From assembly GCA_034008185.1 (NCBI GenBank), contig CM067082.1, positions 154,139,895-154,203,894 on the forward strand: a stretch of DNA of 64,000 bases. Reading direction: 5' to 3'. Positions 10,769 to 21,728 of the stretch are shown in pieces. The first letter of the stretch is position 1. Every line of letters begins with the position of its first letter. The notes beneath the pieces are model-generated. The model did not search any database. It saw only the letters and a list, made by a program, of their open reading frames with translations, and had not been told where the DNA came from. The position numbers and the translations under genes were made by a program. The DNA comes from Gorsachius magnificus (taxonomy: Eukaryota; Chordata; Aves; Pelecaniformes; Ardeidae).

Positions 10769-13392
10769 CTGGAAAGGAAACAGAAAACAATATTTTAATA
10801 TCATGGTGAGAACATTTCAAAAATTCTTTGTCTTGTTCCCTTAAAAATCAGTGGTAGAATTCATTCAGGGGATGCAGATTTATACCTGTGACTTGGAATC
10901 AGAATATCTTAGGTGCTGCCGGGACCTCACAGCTATGTCTGTGGCTTTCTGCTGAGGCTTGGCTTTGACCCCAACATGCAGGAACGCTTGTACCTGAGCA
11001 TGTCTGGAAGGTTAACATGCCGTAAGGCATGGCCACACCAGAAGTCTGCAAGAAGTTTAAGAGGCAGCCGTGTGGAAAGAAGGCAAGAGGAGGCAGATCA
11101 TTTGACTACAGATGATCTTTCAGAGAGGTACAGCCATAGCCCCAGGTCGTATCCAAAGATGACATAAGAGTCTAAGCATATCTTAGGCAGTATAACCCAC
11201 CTGCTGAGCAATTCAAAGAAAATATAAGCTAGAAGTTAATGTCACAGTCTTGCTTCATTTCCACTGAAGGAAAGGAGCACCACTGACATTTAGAAAAAAG
11301 ATATTTACTTTAAAGATATGCTTTTATCAGCTACTTCATCCCCTCTACTCCTGCTGTTAGGGCTTCATTCTGCAAGTCACATCACTACACACATCACCTC
11401 CGAATTTTTGCCATAACTTCAACAGGAATTTTTGGCCAGGCTCAATGTAGCAGTAAAGGCATCTCCTAATGGCTGTGCAGTGAGAGCACAGATGTGGAAT
11501 ACACAATTGACTGTAGAGAGGCAGATGATAACATCACATCAATAAATCACAAGTAACTATTGATGGTAATTTCCACAGTGCTACACACAGAAGTCTGGGA
11601 AACTTTCCTTCTGACCAAGCAGGCATTCAACATATTCCCTGAAGCATGACATTAATTACCTGTGTTAGCTGGTATCACTGATGTCATTTTGGTTTCACCA
11701 TTCTCCAGCCTTTTAATTCACTCTACTAAAGTATTTGAAACTTTTGACCCACAGTTAATTTTATTTCAGACTTTGTATGCATGAGGTATTGATGATCTCT
11801 AGGCAGCCGACAGAGCAGCAGGTGCACTGTCAAAGCCAGCAAAATTCTGTGGACTAAGAATTCATTGGGCAAGAAACACAGTTACAAAATGATAGCCCAT
11901 TCACAAGCTGTGGTCGCTTCTTTTTATTGAGCTGGAATAAACAGAAGACATCTTTTGGATGTGTTAAGGCTTTCCTTTCTGTATTATTTCAATAAGATTT
12001 GAAATCAGTTTGGCTAAGAGACTCTAAGTCTCACATTCAACTTTTTGAAGGTACGGGCATGAATTAAACCTTTCCCTGTGGCCTCAGTCTCATGTAAATT
12101 CTCTGATATAACATCTGAACTCTCGTTCCCTTCTCACCCTCAGATGCAACACTTGCGCAGTTTTTGTCCCCTCCATAGCTGCCCATTTTCACAAGAATTG
12201 TAAAAAATAATTTTATCCCAACCTGTTGTTCCTGTGTCAGACCGAGTGGAGTTGGCCAGTGGGTTGGGAAGGTACTGGGACAGATGCAAATACACATGAT
12301 GGTGATGAGATCTCCCTCTGCATCGTCTCCATAGGAAACCAGAATAAAGTGAATTTTGAGCAATTCCTTCTGGAATTGTGGATTTATTATTATTAAATAA
12401 TAAACCCAATTAGCAGAGCTCATTAGTTTATACCATGTCATTTATTTGACTGAGGATTCTTGATCCCCATATGTATCCACCATTAGGCTCCAGATACCTT
12501 CAGCAATTCTCCTTCTTGATTTATTAACACGAGCATTATAACTTTGTGCAAAATGTTTCCACATTGAGTCCTTGATGCTTCTGTAACTGCATTATTACTG
12601 ATCAGCACAGAAGAGATCACATCATTAGCTGGCATAAATGATTGTGCTCCCATTGATGTCAGTGTATTATTTTGACTCTGACTTACACCACAGTAAGAAC
12701 ATAAAAAAGTTACCCCTAAGCTTGTGTAAAGCACCTTCACAAAAAGACTGCAGTGTTCTGCAGAGAAAAGATGAGTTAATGAGAACTGAGGCATGTGTGG
12801 ATCTGTCCTTATATTTGCAGGTTTATATTTTCCTTGGCACATTGTGGTCACATTTTAAAAGGCATTTGAGTGCCTGACTCCAACTGATTTTTTCCTAAAT
12901 AACTAAAAATATGTATTAAGATTGGCAGTGTTGTAATGAGAGTAAATCATGCATCAAGAAAGCTCATATACCACCACCTTCTGTAGCCTGAAAATGTCAG
13001 AAACATAGACAAAGCAAACAGTGAATTAATAAAGCTACACCTTCTCAAAGGAGCATCTGCTTGAATAATAACACCGAGTTATGCATAGATGTCTCAAAAA
13101 ACTTAGGATCTTAGACTTCTTTATTTAGGTACTAATGACTTTTCTATTTTTGTTTTCCCAAAGTATGGGATTAAAGTTCAGATGTCAAATCTTACATTTG
13201 AAAAGTTAACCAAGGATGACGAGTACCCATCTGACATTAGAATGCATGGTTATCCAGGCTCCTGGGGTGGTTTTCAACTTCTACAGGACCAGTTCCTACG
13301 TGAATGGAGCTACCTTGACTGATATCAGCTATGGATCCATATTCCATAGGCACTTTAGTCCACCTGCTTTCCAAAGAGAGAGAACACAAAGA

Positions 13393-13433
13393 GGGTGTGT
13401 GTATGTGTGTATGTGTGTGCATGTGTGTTTGTA
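13393..13433. repeat. GT-rich microsatellite
   Basis: An imperfect (GT)n run with interspersed AT and GC dinucleotides (GTGTGTGTATGTGTGTATG and so on) over about 40 nt in the TM2-TM3 intron. It creates the Cys/Val-rich and His/Thr-rich chance peptides on the two strands. Confidence 0.85.
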
Positions 13434-14680
13434 GCACACTGATAAGTTTTTCTTGATTATGGAGGTAAATATCAGGGGACAACCCTAAAAGGAGACTATT
13501 CCACTACAAGAATATTACAGTGGGATGTGAACAGTAAAAACCTCTGCCAAGGGACTATCAAAAAGAACTATTCCCCAAGAAAATCAAGAAAAATGCTTTT
13601 TCTTCTGGAGTGGATGCTTTTAATCCACTCCAAAATCCTTGTATTATTGGGGCTGTTTGGTGACCAAACAGGGGAGCCATTACATAGGGACTGACCCAAT
13701 GTCCTCACTCAAACCATCATCTGCAGTTGGTAGTTATGTGAATGAACAGGAAATTACTTGGAAATTAAGAGAAGTGGGAACATAGTGAGACACTGCATAT
13801 CTCAAGAGTGCTCAATGCCATGCAAAGAAGATGCCCCACTTCTGACCCCCTTCTGCCTCCCTGTGTTTTATTGTGTGGATCTGTCTGGCCCTTTGAACTG
13901 GCTCTGACTCTCAATCACTCATCAGAAAGCTGACTTAGATCACTATGCCGGCAAAAAAAATTTCCTTGCTTTTTTGTTGGCTAGGTTAGTTCTCTATGAG
14001 ATTAGTGGGTTTGGTCTCCAAGGCTTCAGTCCTCTGCAAGGGATCACAAAGAGGAACAGAGCTAGTGCAAAAGAATCAGGAGCTGGAGTGAAGCGTTTGG
14101 GTCCCTGGATGAATGAGCCATCCCTTTCAGTGACAAGGAGTTGTTGCTGAATGCAGCCCATATCACAGGACTTCATCCTCAAGGCCAGCACAGTGAAGGG
14201 TGGATTAGAAGAAAAGTGGAATTTTGTAAAGAAACCCCACAAAGATATCAACAAGTAAAATTTGTACTGTTTCAGGCTCTATTTCTTATTTTCTTGGGAG
14301 TCCTACTGACTCCAGACATCAAGGTGCCCACTGTCATCAGACAAAGTAGCTGACTCAGAGCTGCAACAGCCAAATCAATTACTTCTGTACCCTGTTCATA
14401 GAGATGTTTGCCTCTGGAATGAATGCTTTCCCTTCACAAGTACACATCACTGCAAGATGCTCTGACACAAATGTTCAAGAAACACCGAATTTAGTGTCTC
14501 GCACAATACTGCGTCTCACAGTATAGAAATTTGGAAAGTATCTATGGTCAATGAAAATAAGGGAGAAGCATTTGGGCGGGATTTTTACTTCAAAAAATCT
14601 TCTTTGATATTCACTAATGAGGAAATAAATGAAAATTTAGTAAATCTAAGCTTATTTTCTTCATCTTTTTGAAATTACTT

Positions 14681-14790
14681 GAATCATAGAAGCAAGAACC
14701 CTAGGTTGGAAGGGACCTCAAGGATCATGTATTCCAACCTTACAAGTCACTCTGAGCATGTGGATAGGTGCCCTTTGTAATATTTCTATC
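14681..14790 (-). mobile_element. CR1 3' terminal fragment
   Basis: GAATCATAGAAGCAAGAACC followed by AGGTTGGAAGGGACCTCAAGG is the reverse complement of a CR1 3' end. Similarity is lost by about 14790. It is a short, decayed copy whose tail lies about 70 nt from the donor of the TM2 exon. Confidence 0.65.
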
Positions 14791-14862
14791 AGATGAACAA
14801 ATTTGGCATCCCTGCCTGCCCCCAAACTATGTGCCAGAGACGTGCCATCTCCAAGGACTTAC

Positions 14863-14980
14863 TTCATTGCTTTCATGGATGTTGTGATCTATCATCTGAA
14901 GCAGAAACCACATCACATTCCTCAGGATGAATGTGGTGATCAAGTTCCAGTGGATAATATTCCGCAGGCATCTGATACTC
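14863..14980 (-). CDS. CRHR2: CRHR2 exon, intracellular loop 1 and TM2
   Basis: A 118-nt exon between acceptor GTTTAG and donor GTAAGT. The first base completes the Arg codon begun in the previous exon. The reading is then [39 protein letters not shown]. This covers intracellular loop 1 (LRSIRCLRN), TM2 with the class B His-Trp-Asn-Leu motif, and the start of extracellular loop 1. It matches CRF receptors almost residue for residue and ends on a codon boundary. A 3' CR1 fragment (14681-14790) lies only about 70 nt beyond the donor, inside the following intron. Confidence 0.95.
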
Positions 14981-16709
14981 CTAAACAGGGAAATACATTT
15001 AAATCATCATATATAGTGAAGGTATGCCCACGCACATTACCGACTATATAAAATAAACAAGTTAATTCTGTTCTCTTGCAGAATTCCTCATGGTTTATTC
15101 CCCTCCATTACCTCTCTTACACTATGAAACAGGAGGTTCATCTGTCCAATGGGTCAGCAACAAGAGTCTATGAGGCTGTCTGTAGCTTATATCTTCACCA
15201 GCAAGCACATCTGGGTCTGGTCCCATTCTCTGGCTCTCAGGGTAAATTGCAGAGCCAGTGCCAAAGACAAAACTTTCATTTTGCAGTGTAGTCACAACAC
15301 AAATAAATTACATAAATATAAAACAGCAACAGCAGGATGGCCAAATCTGTGCTTCTTTTCCTTGCTGTATACCTTTCTTATGGAAACCACCCAGCATAAC
15401 TTCTGCAAAGCCACGCTCAACAATTTGTCCTGATAACATGAGGAGCTCCCTTTGATAACAATTCAAGCAAATGAAACAGGATCTACTGGAAAGACCCAAA
15501 TATTCAGATGGCCATTTCATCCCTGATTAACATTTTTGCTCCCCTCCTCCCAAACCCATCAGCTCTATTGTAATGTCAGCTAGAACCGATAAGCCCCTAA
15601 GCAACAAGGGTGCACTGGAGTCTGCTGCTTTGTTCACAGGAGGAGATTTGGTGACAAGTATCTGCTCTGGACAGGCAAATTGGAATAGTTTACGCTTGGT
15701 CAGTCTCTTGAACAGGCTCGCCTGTGTGAAGTTTGAAGTTTTCAGACCTGTTAATGCGATAGGAGAGCATGGACTGCCTGGCTTTCAGTCCTGAGCTCAG
15801 ATGGCTGTACCACACTTTCTTAAGGTAGAGCTGCATATTCGCCTTCCCCAGAAAATATCTGTGTCTGGTTTTAGGCCTTTCCGCAGCCCCCTTTCAGATG
15901 CAGTGTAAAATATGAGCACATTGTAAAATACAAGCTACAATGAGTTTGGACACAGTGCCATAAAACAAAAGGGGGGACTTCTTAAATAGTGCTTGCTGCT
16001 GAAAATGGCTCTGGGAGGCAGCCAGTGCATGACGCTGATGCCAGCAACTAAAGTATTACTGAAGCTAGACAGAAAGTTATTCATTCGGTCATCTGAGACC
16101 AGATCATTTGTGTCTTCTCATTCTTTGTGAAACAGTAAAGGAAGGTGGGTGCCAAGTTGCAGTTTTGTAACTAAATGATCTTTTCTCAGCTAAACACAAT
16201 ATGCTGCAGTTACTGAAGTCACTTCCACAGGGGTTCAAGTAGCCAGTGCATTTCCCGGGATCATCAGGTTAGGATTCTGTGTTTGCCGTATCAGTCTCCC
16301 CGTGGCAAATGAAGCTGTCAAATACCATCGGACAAACACAGAAAGTGGTGTTCTCAAACCTGCTCAACTGTAGCTGATTGTAGCTCATCCCACTGACAGC
16401 CAAAAGAGAAGGCATAGCCCAGCAATCAACTTTGCTTTTGCCTCAGGTCTTTTGCATGACAAACAAGCCAGCCTTCTTAATAACAAACACTATTTTACTG
16501 TCATAAAACACTTACTGCACTTTTCCTAGGACTTGATTAGCCAGTTTTAGGGCCAGAAGCAATTCTGTGATGTCCTTCAGCCTCACAAATCTCTCAAAGA
16601 TTTCACAGCAATCCAGCAAAAAACCAAATAGAAGACCTCCCACATATGAGATATTGCAACCTACAGAGAGATGCTCAGAGGTATAAACCTACTAAGTCAA
16701 TGTCAAAAG

Positions 16710-16747
16710 AGCTTCTGAGTTTAACAGAAAAGCTTCTGAGTTTAACA
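16710..16747. repeat. Short tandem duplication (17-bp unit, 21-bp period)
   Basis: AGCTTCTGAGTTTAACA occurs at 16710-16726 and again at 16731-16747, separated by GAAA. It looks like a small local duplication in the intron. Confidence 0.9.
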
Positions 16748-19125
16748 ACTCAGGCTCCAGGTACAAAATTGGTATTTGGTTTTGAAAGCCTCAGTGACTC
16801 ATGACTGGAGTCAATTTAGAAAACAAATCTCCAGCTGCTCAGATCCAGTCACTTTTATTTAGGCTACAAAACCCCAAAGCGTTGCTCTCTGTGTAACCTG
16901 TGCTAGCAGGGGACATGTCAGAGACACATCTCACTTTGGAAATTTCACTTCTAACAAAAGGCAAAGTTTCAGGGTTTGGCTTTCAAAGAAACTAGGCAAC
17001 CAACACCTACTGCCTTTCATGCTGAACCCCAGGAACCCATCTGGCTCTGGACAGACTTGGAAACGTGCTATTCAGGTCTGTTCTCTGATGATCGTTCTGC
17101 ACATACATGTCCTGCGGCTGCTGTTCATCTAGATGTTTTATTCACTCCCTTCAGGTTAAGGATTAGCAGATTAAGGAAGGAGTTTGAAACACTGCTTCTG
17201 GGGGTAGAGGGAGGCAGGGGACTAGGCACTGACAAAATTCAGGTCAAACTGTAGAGTTACTGGCATGAAATGAATTGCTTTTGAGAGCTCTAACAACAGA
17301 ACAGATCCAGCCCACTTGCCACCTGAATGTATTTCTTGACAAAGAGAAGATAAAGGAGCGGGGAAAAAAAAAAATCCTTGCTGCATGCCTCCATTTAGAT
17401 GTAGTTTAATCATCTCATATACTGGAAAATCACTAAATCTGGCTGGAGAAACCTTAATCCCACAAGATTTACAGCGGGACATTGGACTGGCTGCAGAGGC
17501 AAATAGGATCAAACAAATAGTTGTAGACTTTTTGATTCAGTTCCTAAAAAGAGCTTTCCCCCCAGCGGGATCCTAGTCATCAAAATCACATTCACTTCTG
17601 TGGCTTGGAATATAAATACAACCTCAGCATCTCGTGGGTGCATGATCTTTAGCCTCCTTACTACTTCTTGGTCAGACTGTTTTGTCATCTTTGCCATTGA
17701 CTTTTGTTTGAGTTGTAAAATTCTTGGGACAGAGGCAAACTTTTAGTGATGTGTGTTCAGGATCCAGAGCAAGAGGGTCTGGTCTGTGTTGGGAACTCCC
17801 AGGCTGTACAGATAATTATGATCAAAACTCTCCTTGTTTTCAAAAAGCCACACGTGCTGAGGGAAGATGTGTTCCTGGTTTAAAATTAAGTAAAGTATAA
17901 ATGTGACCAGCAGCTGGAATTTACCAAAATGAGGACTGAAGCCCTGTCAAATAATGCTTTGGACATGAACCAGGGACAGCTGGCTCCTGTCCCCCACTAC
18001 CCTTAGCCATACTTTGGGTATCAGGAACCTTGCATCATGGCCTCATTCCCTTTCTGAGACACTCTGTGTGTCACAGGGATGGTAAGTAGATGCTTTCACC
18101 TGCTAAAAAGCTTCATGCCTTGGGGCTAACAGCAATGAAGAGGCTATAGAGCAAGCATCTTGCTTTTCCAGCTGCGGTCTCTCCCCAATCACATTCCCCA
18201 CCACCCTATGCCTTGGCAAAGCAGCACAGAGAGGAGGGGCAGGATTTGCTTTTGTGATGTCTGGGCCACTACTCTCCTGTTGTTAATAGCAGTTAGGGTT
18301 TTAATGGGAACACCAGTATAGTCAGGCTGAGAAACACATGTTGGAAAGTGCCACAGAGTTTCTTCATGGCTCAGGTAGTGATGTGACCCCAGGCACAGAA
18401 TGGTTTTAACCTTTTTGTTTGTTTGTTTTTTTAATTTTTTCCCTTTCCTTTTAGTTACGAGTCCCAAGTGGAGACTTGTAAGTTTGTTTTTGTTTGTAGA
18501 GAGCCTAGAGCACATGGTTTCTGTTTGCTCCTGTCTCCTAACTACTACTAGCAGACAAATCACGGTGGCAGTAATGCAATTCATAGCCAAGGGCAGGAAA
18601 AGCTTGAGAAAAAGCTTGAGAAATAACTGCGTCGGGTTCACAATGGGGAGGGAGAAACAGCAGGGTTAACGTGGTATGTGGAGGCTGCAGGGCACAGCAG
18701 AGGACTACAGCTAAGCCAATGGATGCAACAAGGGAAAGATCTCTTGTCAGCCACCTGAGAAAGCTGCTCTCATTTACAGGCACTGCCAGTGAATGTCATT
18801 ATCTCATTTAGTATGGGTAAAGCATCTAAAGGGATACTGACTGAGATGAGGGTGCCCTCATTTCAGGCACTGCTCACATGAGACTGTTCTACTGGGCTCA
18901 GGAGCTAACCCTGTGCACAAAGTTTATATGTGTAGCCAGACTGGAGTCTGAGGTGGGCAGTCAATGAATCGGGCAACAAAGCTGGTGAGTAATAGACCGG
19001 CAGTGTTTGGGGAAAGGACAAAGCCAACCTTGTCATACTCACTCTTCTCAAAGCCTGAGGAAGAAACTCATAATATCCATAGGAGTAGTTTGTCCTCCAC
19101 AGGTCTTTTTCCCGTCTCTTGGTAG

Positions 19126-19290
19126 TTGGAAACCTAGCTTAAATTTATACAAATTAATTTAGATGTAAATAGTCCTGTTATCAAGGAAAGTGTCCTGTCC
19201 CTTTTTGAAAACTTGTTCAACAGCCATATCAGTCTTCTGTGACAATGAGCTCCACAGTTCCTTTCTCCTTGGTTAATTATTGCCTTCACT
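19126..19290. repeat. Possible very old CR1-like fragment
   Basis: TTGGTAGTTGGAAACC followed by CAACAGCCATATCAG and TGACAATGAGCTCCACAGTTC resembles, from memory, decayed LINE 3' sequences seen in bird and reptile genomes. The match is weak and I cannot confirm the family. Confidence 0.3.
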
Positions 19291-20147
19291 CTGTGGAGTG
19301 AAAAGGTAAGGAAGCCTGTGCCCCAGGAACAGCAGTAACTGCCCTCACAGACAGCACTGAGAAGGAATTCACATCACATCGTAGACAGCAGGAGGTGGAA
19401 TCTGAAACACATTGAGCTGTATTTTAAGTTGGTAAATTGAGCTTTCCTAGAGTCACAGTGATTGGCACGAATGCACTCCCTCACAGCTCAGAAGCTACGA
19501 AATTTGGGGTTATTCTTGCCTCAGTAGGGAGATATCAAAATTTGGAGAGTGCGGCAGTGACAACGTCAGGAAAATGAGAGCACAGACAGCAAAGAGCAAC
19601 CCTCCTGGGAGGGCAAAGAGCCACATGAGAGAGGGGAGAAGGAGGAGATGAGGGGTCTGGGTGCTGAACTGCTGCTTCAGACACAATTACAGCATCACTA
19701 GGAAGAAATTGTGAGTTACAGAGCCATTTAAACTCCCTTAGACTAAAAGATCAGATGATAGAGGGTTTCATATTCATTTTCATGTCAGGTAACATTGTTT
19801 ATGCCATTTTCATTTGTTTTACAACCCTTGATGTGGATTGAATGGTGGAAGTGTAGCCCAACTTCCAAGAACAGCGGCAGAAGTCACCATTCCAGAGAAC
19901 CTGAAGGCTGGCACATCACAAGACACCATTACACTGAGGCTATGGGCTTCCATTAAAAAGCCTTTTCCTGTATTTTCTTCCTGCCCTAATCCTTTTAAGA
20001 CAAAAAATGTTGGTCAAGGCCTTGACTGCACTCTTCTACTGATTCGTCCCTGGTGGATGGTCCAAGGATGGAAGGAACAAGAAAAGCGTTTGTAGCAATT
20101 CAATCAGAACAGACTTAAAGATTGAGACCACGAAATAGAGACACAAG

Positions 20148-20240
20148 AACTTCCATATTCAGTCAGACCAATGAGCCATGGAGGCTCAGTCCCTAGAGGT
20201 CATCAGTAAAAGACAGTTTGGGAAACAGTGTGGGAAACAG
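20148..20240. repeat. Possible ancient amniote repeat fragment
   Basis: CATATTCAGTCAGACCAATGA followed by GCCATGGAGGCTCAG resembles the start of an old sauropsid repeat (GTCAGACCAATGGTCCATCTA type). The call rests on memory of that motif and is tentative. Confidence 0.3.
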
Positions 20241-21159
20241 GGGAGGTAGACTGTTCCTTGCCTTTACCTCCTTGCTTCTGGCAGTCGGAGGTTTTACGAT
20301 ATTCCTGATTCAGAGACTGCATTTAATCACATTAAAACACCCCGTTTGTGGCCCCAACTCCTCACAGAAGTCACTGAACCCCTTTTGTGCTTTATGTTCA
20401 CTGGGGTCAGGCCACAGCTTATTCTACTAACATGATGGAATGAAGAGCTCATAAGCTGTTATTCATGGTAAAATAATAACATTTGCCTATGTTGGTTCCT
20501 CTTCTCTGCTTGCCTGTCCTCTCCCAAGGGCTGGATGAGGATGCGTTTCTTCACAACTGCATTCCATGCTGTCTTTTGGGATATAAGAGCCTGGAACTGG
20601 ACAGCAGGAAACTTCTAGTCCCGTGGGGTGCAGGAGCAAGCGGAGAGGAGTGCTGGTGTATCTCCAACACGTGCTCTTGAAGTAGCACAGTCCATGCAGC
20701 AATTTCACGTCTGGCTGTGCCTGACAGCAGATTTTGGGCCTGAAATAGCTGCCTGAAATACAGCACGTAGTGCCAGACAGGCACATGCAAGCGGTGTGTG
20801 TTACATGAGTGAAGGAGTGGGCAGAAGGAAAAGGATTTCCTTGAAAAGGAGAGAAAAGGATTTACATTTTCTGACTTGGAGGGAGAAAAGATACTGCCAC
20901 TGGAAGCACCTTGGTTCTGTAAGTGAAAGGGTTTATTGGCTCCTCGTGATTTCTTAAGAACCAGTGCTTTGCCCCCTACTGAGCGATCTCCAGACACCAG
21001 CTTATGACAAGGCAAGAGTTTCTGCTGAGGGCCTACCCCACAAGAGTCCTCCTGCTGTGCCACTCCTCCTGCTGGCTTGGGTAGAGATGTCCTCATGTCA
21101 GGCAGGCAGGACTTTTTGCCAGGGGTCATTCTTCAGAGTACAGCCGCTTGCCTCAAGGC

Positions 21160-21728
21160 TGTCCTGGTTTCAGCTGGGATAGAGTTAGTTTTCTTCCTGG
21201 TAGCTGGTATAGTGTTGTCTTCTGGATTTAGTACTGGAAGAATGCTGATAGCACACCAATGTTTTTAGTTGTTGCTAAGCAGTGCTTAGACAACTCAAGG
21301 ACTTTTTCAGCTTCTCCTGCTCTGCCAGGGGCACAAGAAGCTGGGAGGGGGCACATCCAGGACAGCTGACCCCAGGGGTACACCACACTGTATGATGTCC
21401 TGCTCAGCACATTCAGCTGGGGGAAGAAAAAGGAAGGTGGGGACATTGGGAGTGATGGTGTTTGTCTCCCCAGGTCACCGTTACGCGTGATGGAGCCCTG
21501 ATTTCCTGGGGATGGCTGAGCACCTGCCTGCCCATGGGAAGCAGTGAATGAATTCCTTGCTTTGCTTTGCTTGCATGCATGGCTTTTGCATTCCCTATTA
21601 AACTGTCTTTATCTCAACCCAGGAGTTTTCTCACTTTTACTCTTCCGATCCTCTCCCCATCCCACTGCGGGGGGAGTGAGCGAGTAGCTGTGTGGTGCTT
21701 AGTTGCCGGCTGGGGTTAGACCATGGGA
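21160..21728 (+). mobile_element. Solo LTR of an avian endogenous retrovirus
   Basis: The element starts TGTCCTGGTTTCAGCTGGGA and ends with GCTTAGTTGCCGGCTGGGG followed by TTAGACCATGGGA. Both ends match the common bird ERV LTR type. An ATTAAA polyadenylation signal lies at 21597-21602, followed by CTGTCTTTATCTCAACCC, which fixes the plus orientation. A 5-bp duplication, AAGGC, flanks it at 21155-21159 and 21729-21733. No retroviral internal sequence or second LTR is seen on either side, so it is a solo LTR left by recombination. A promoter TATA segment was not evident. It sits antisense to CRHR2 in the TM1-TM2 intron. Confidence 0.93.

Larger units (their letters stand above)
10769..14862 (-). 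other. CRHR2 intron between TM2 and TM3 exons (4.1 kb)
   Basis: It contains a GT-rich microsatellite (13393-13433) and a short CR1 tail (14681-14790) just inside the donor side. Nothing else was recognised. Open frames at 12064-12441 and 12483-12851 on the minus strand show no domain signature. Confidence 0.7.

Noticed and set aside
10493..10804. The whole 103-codon minus frame as a protein
   Set aside because: Only 10615-10768 is exon. The N- and C-terminal parts are intron read-through past clear GT and AG splice sites.
20551..21129. 192-codon minus-strand frame next to the LTR
   Set aside because: No domain signature, low-complexity Ser/Leu-rich composition, no splice or conservation argument. 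Treated as chance.
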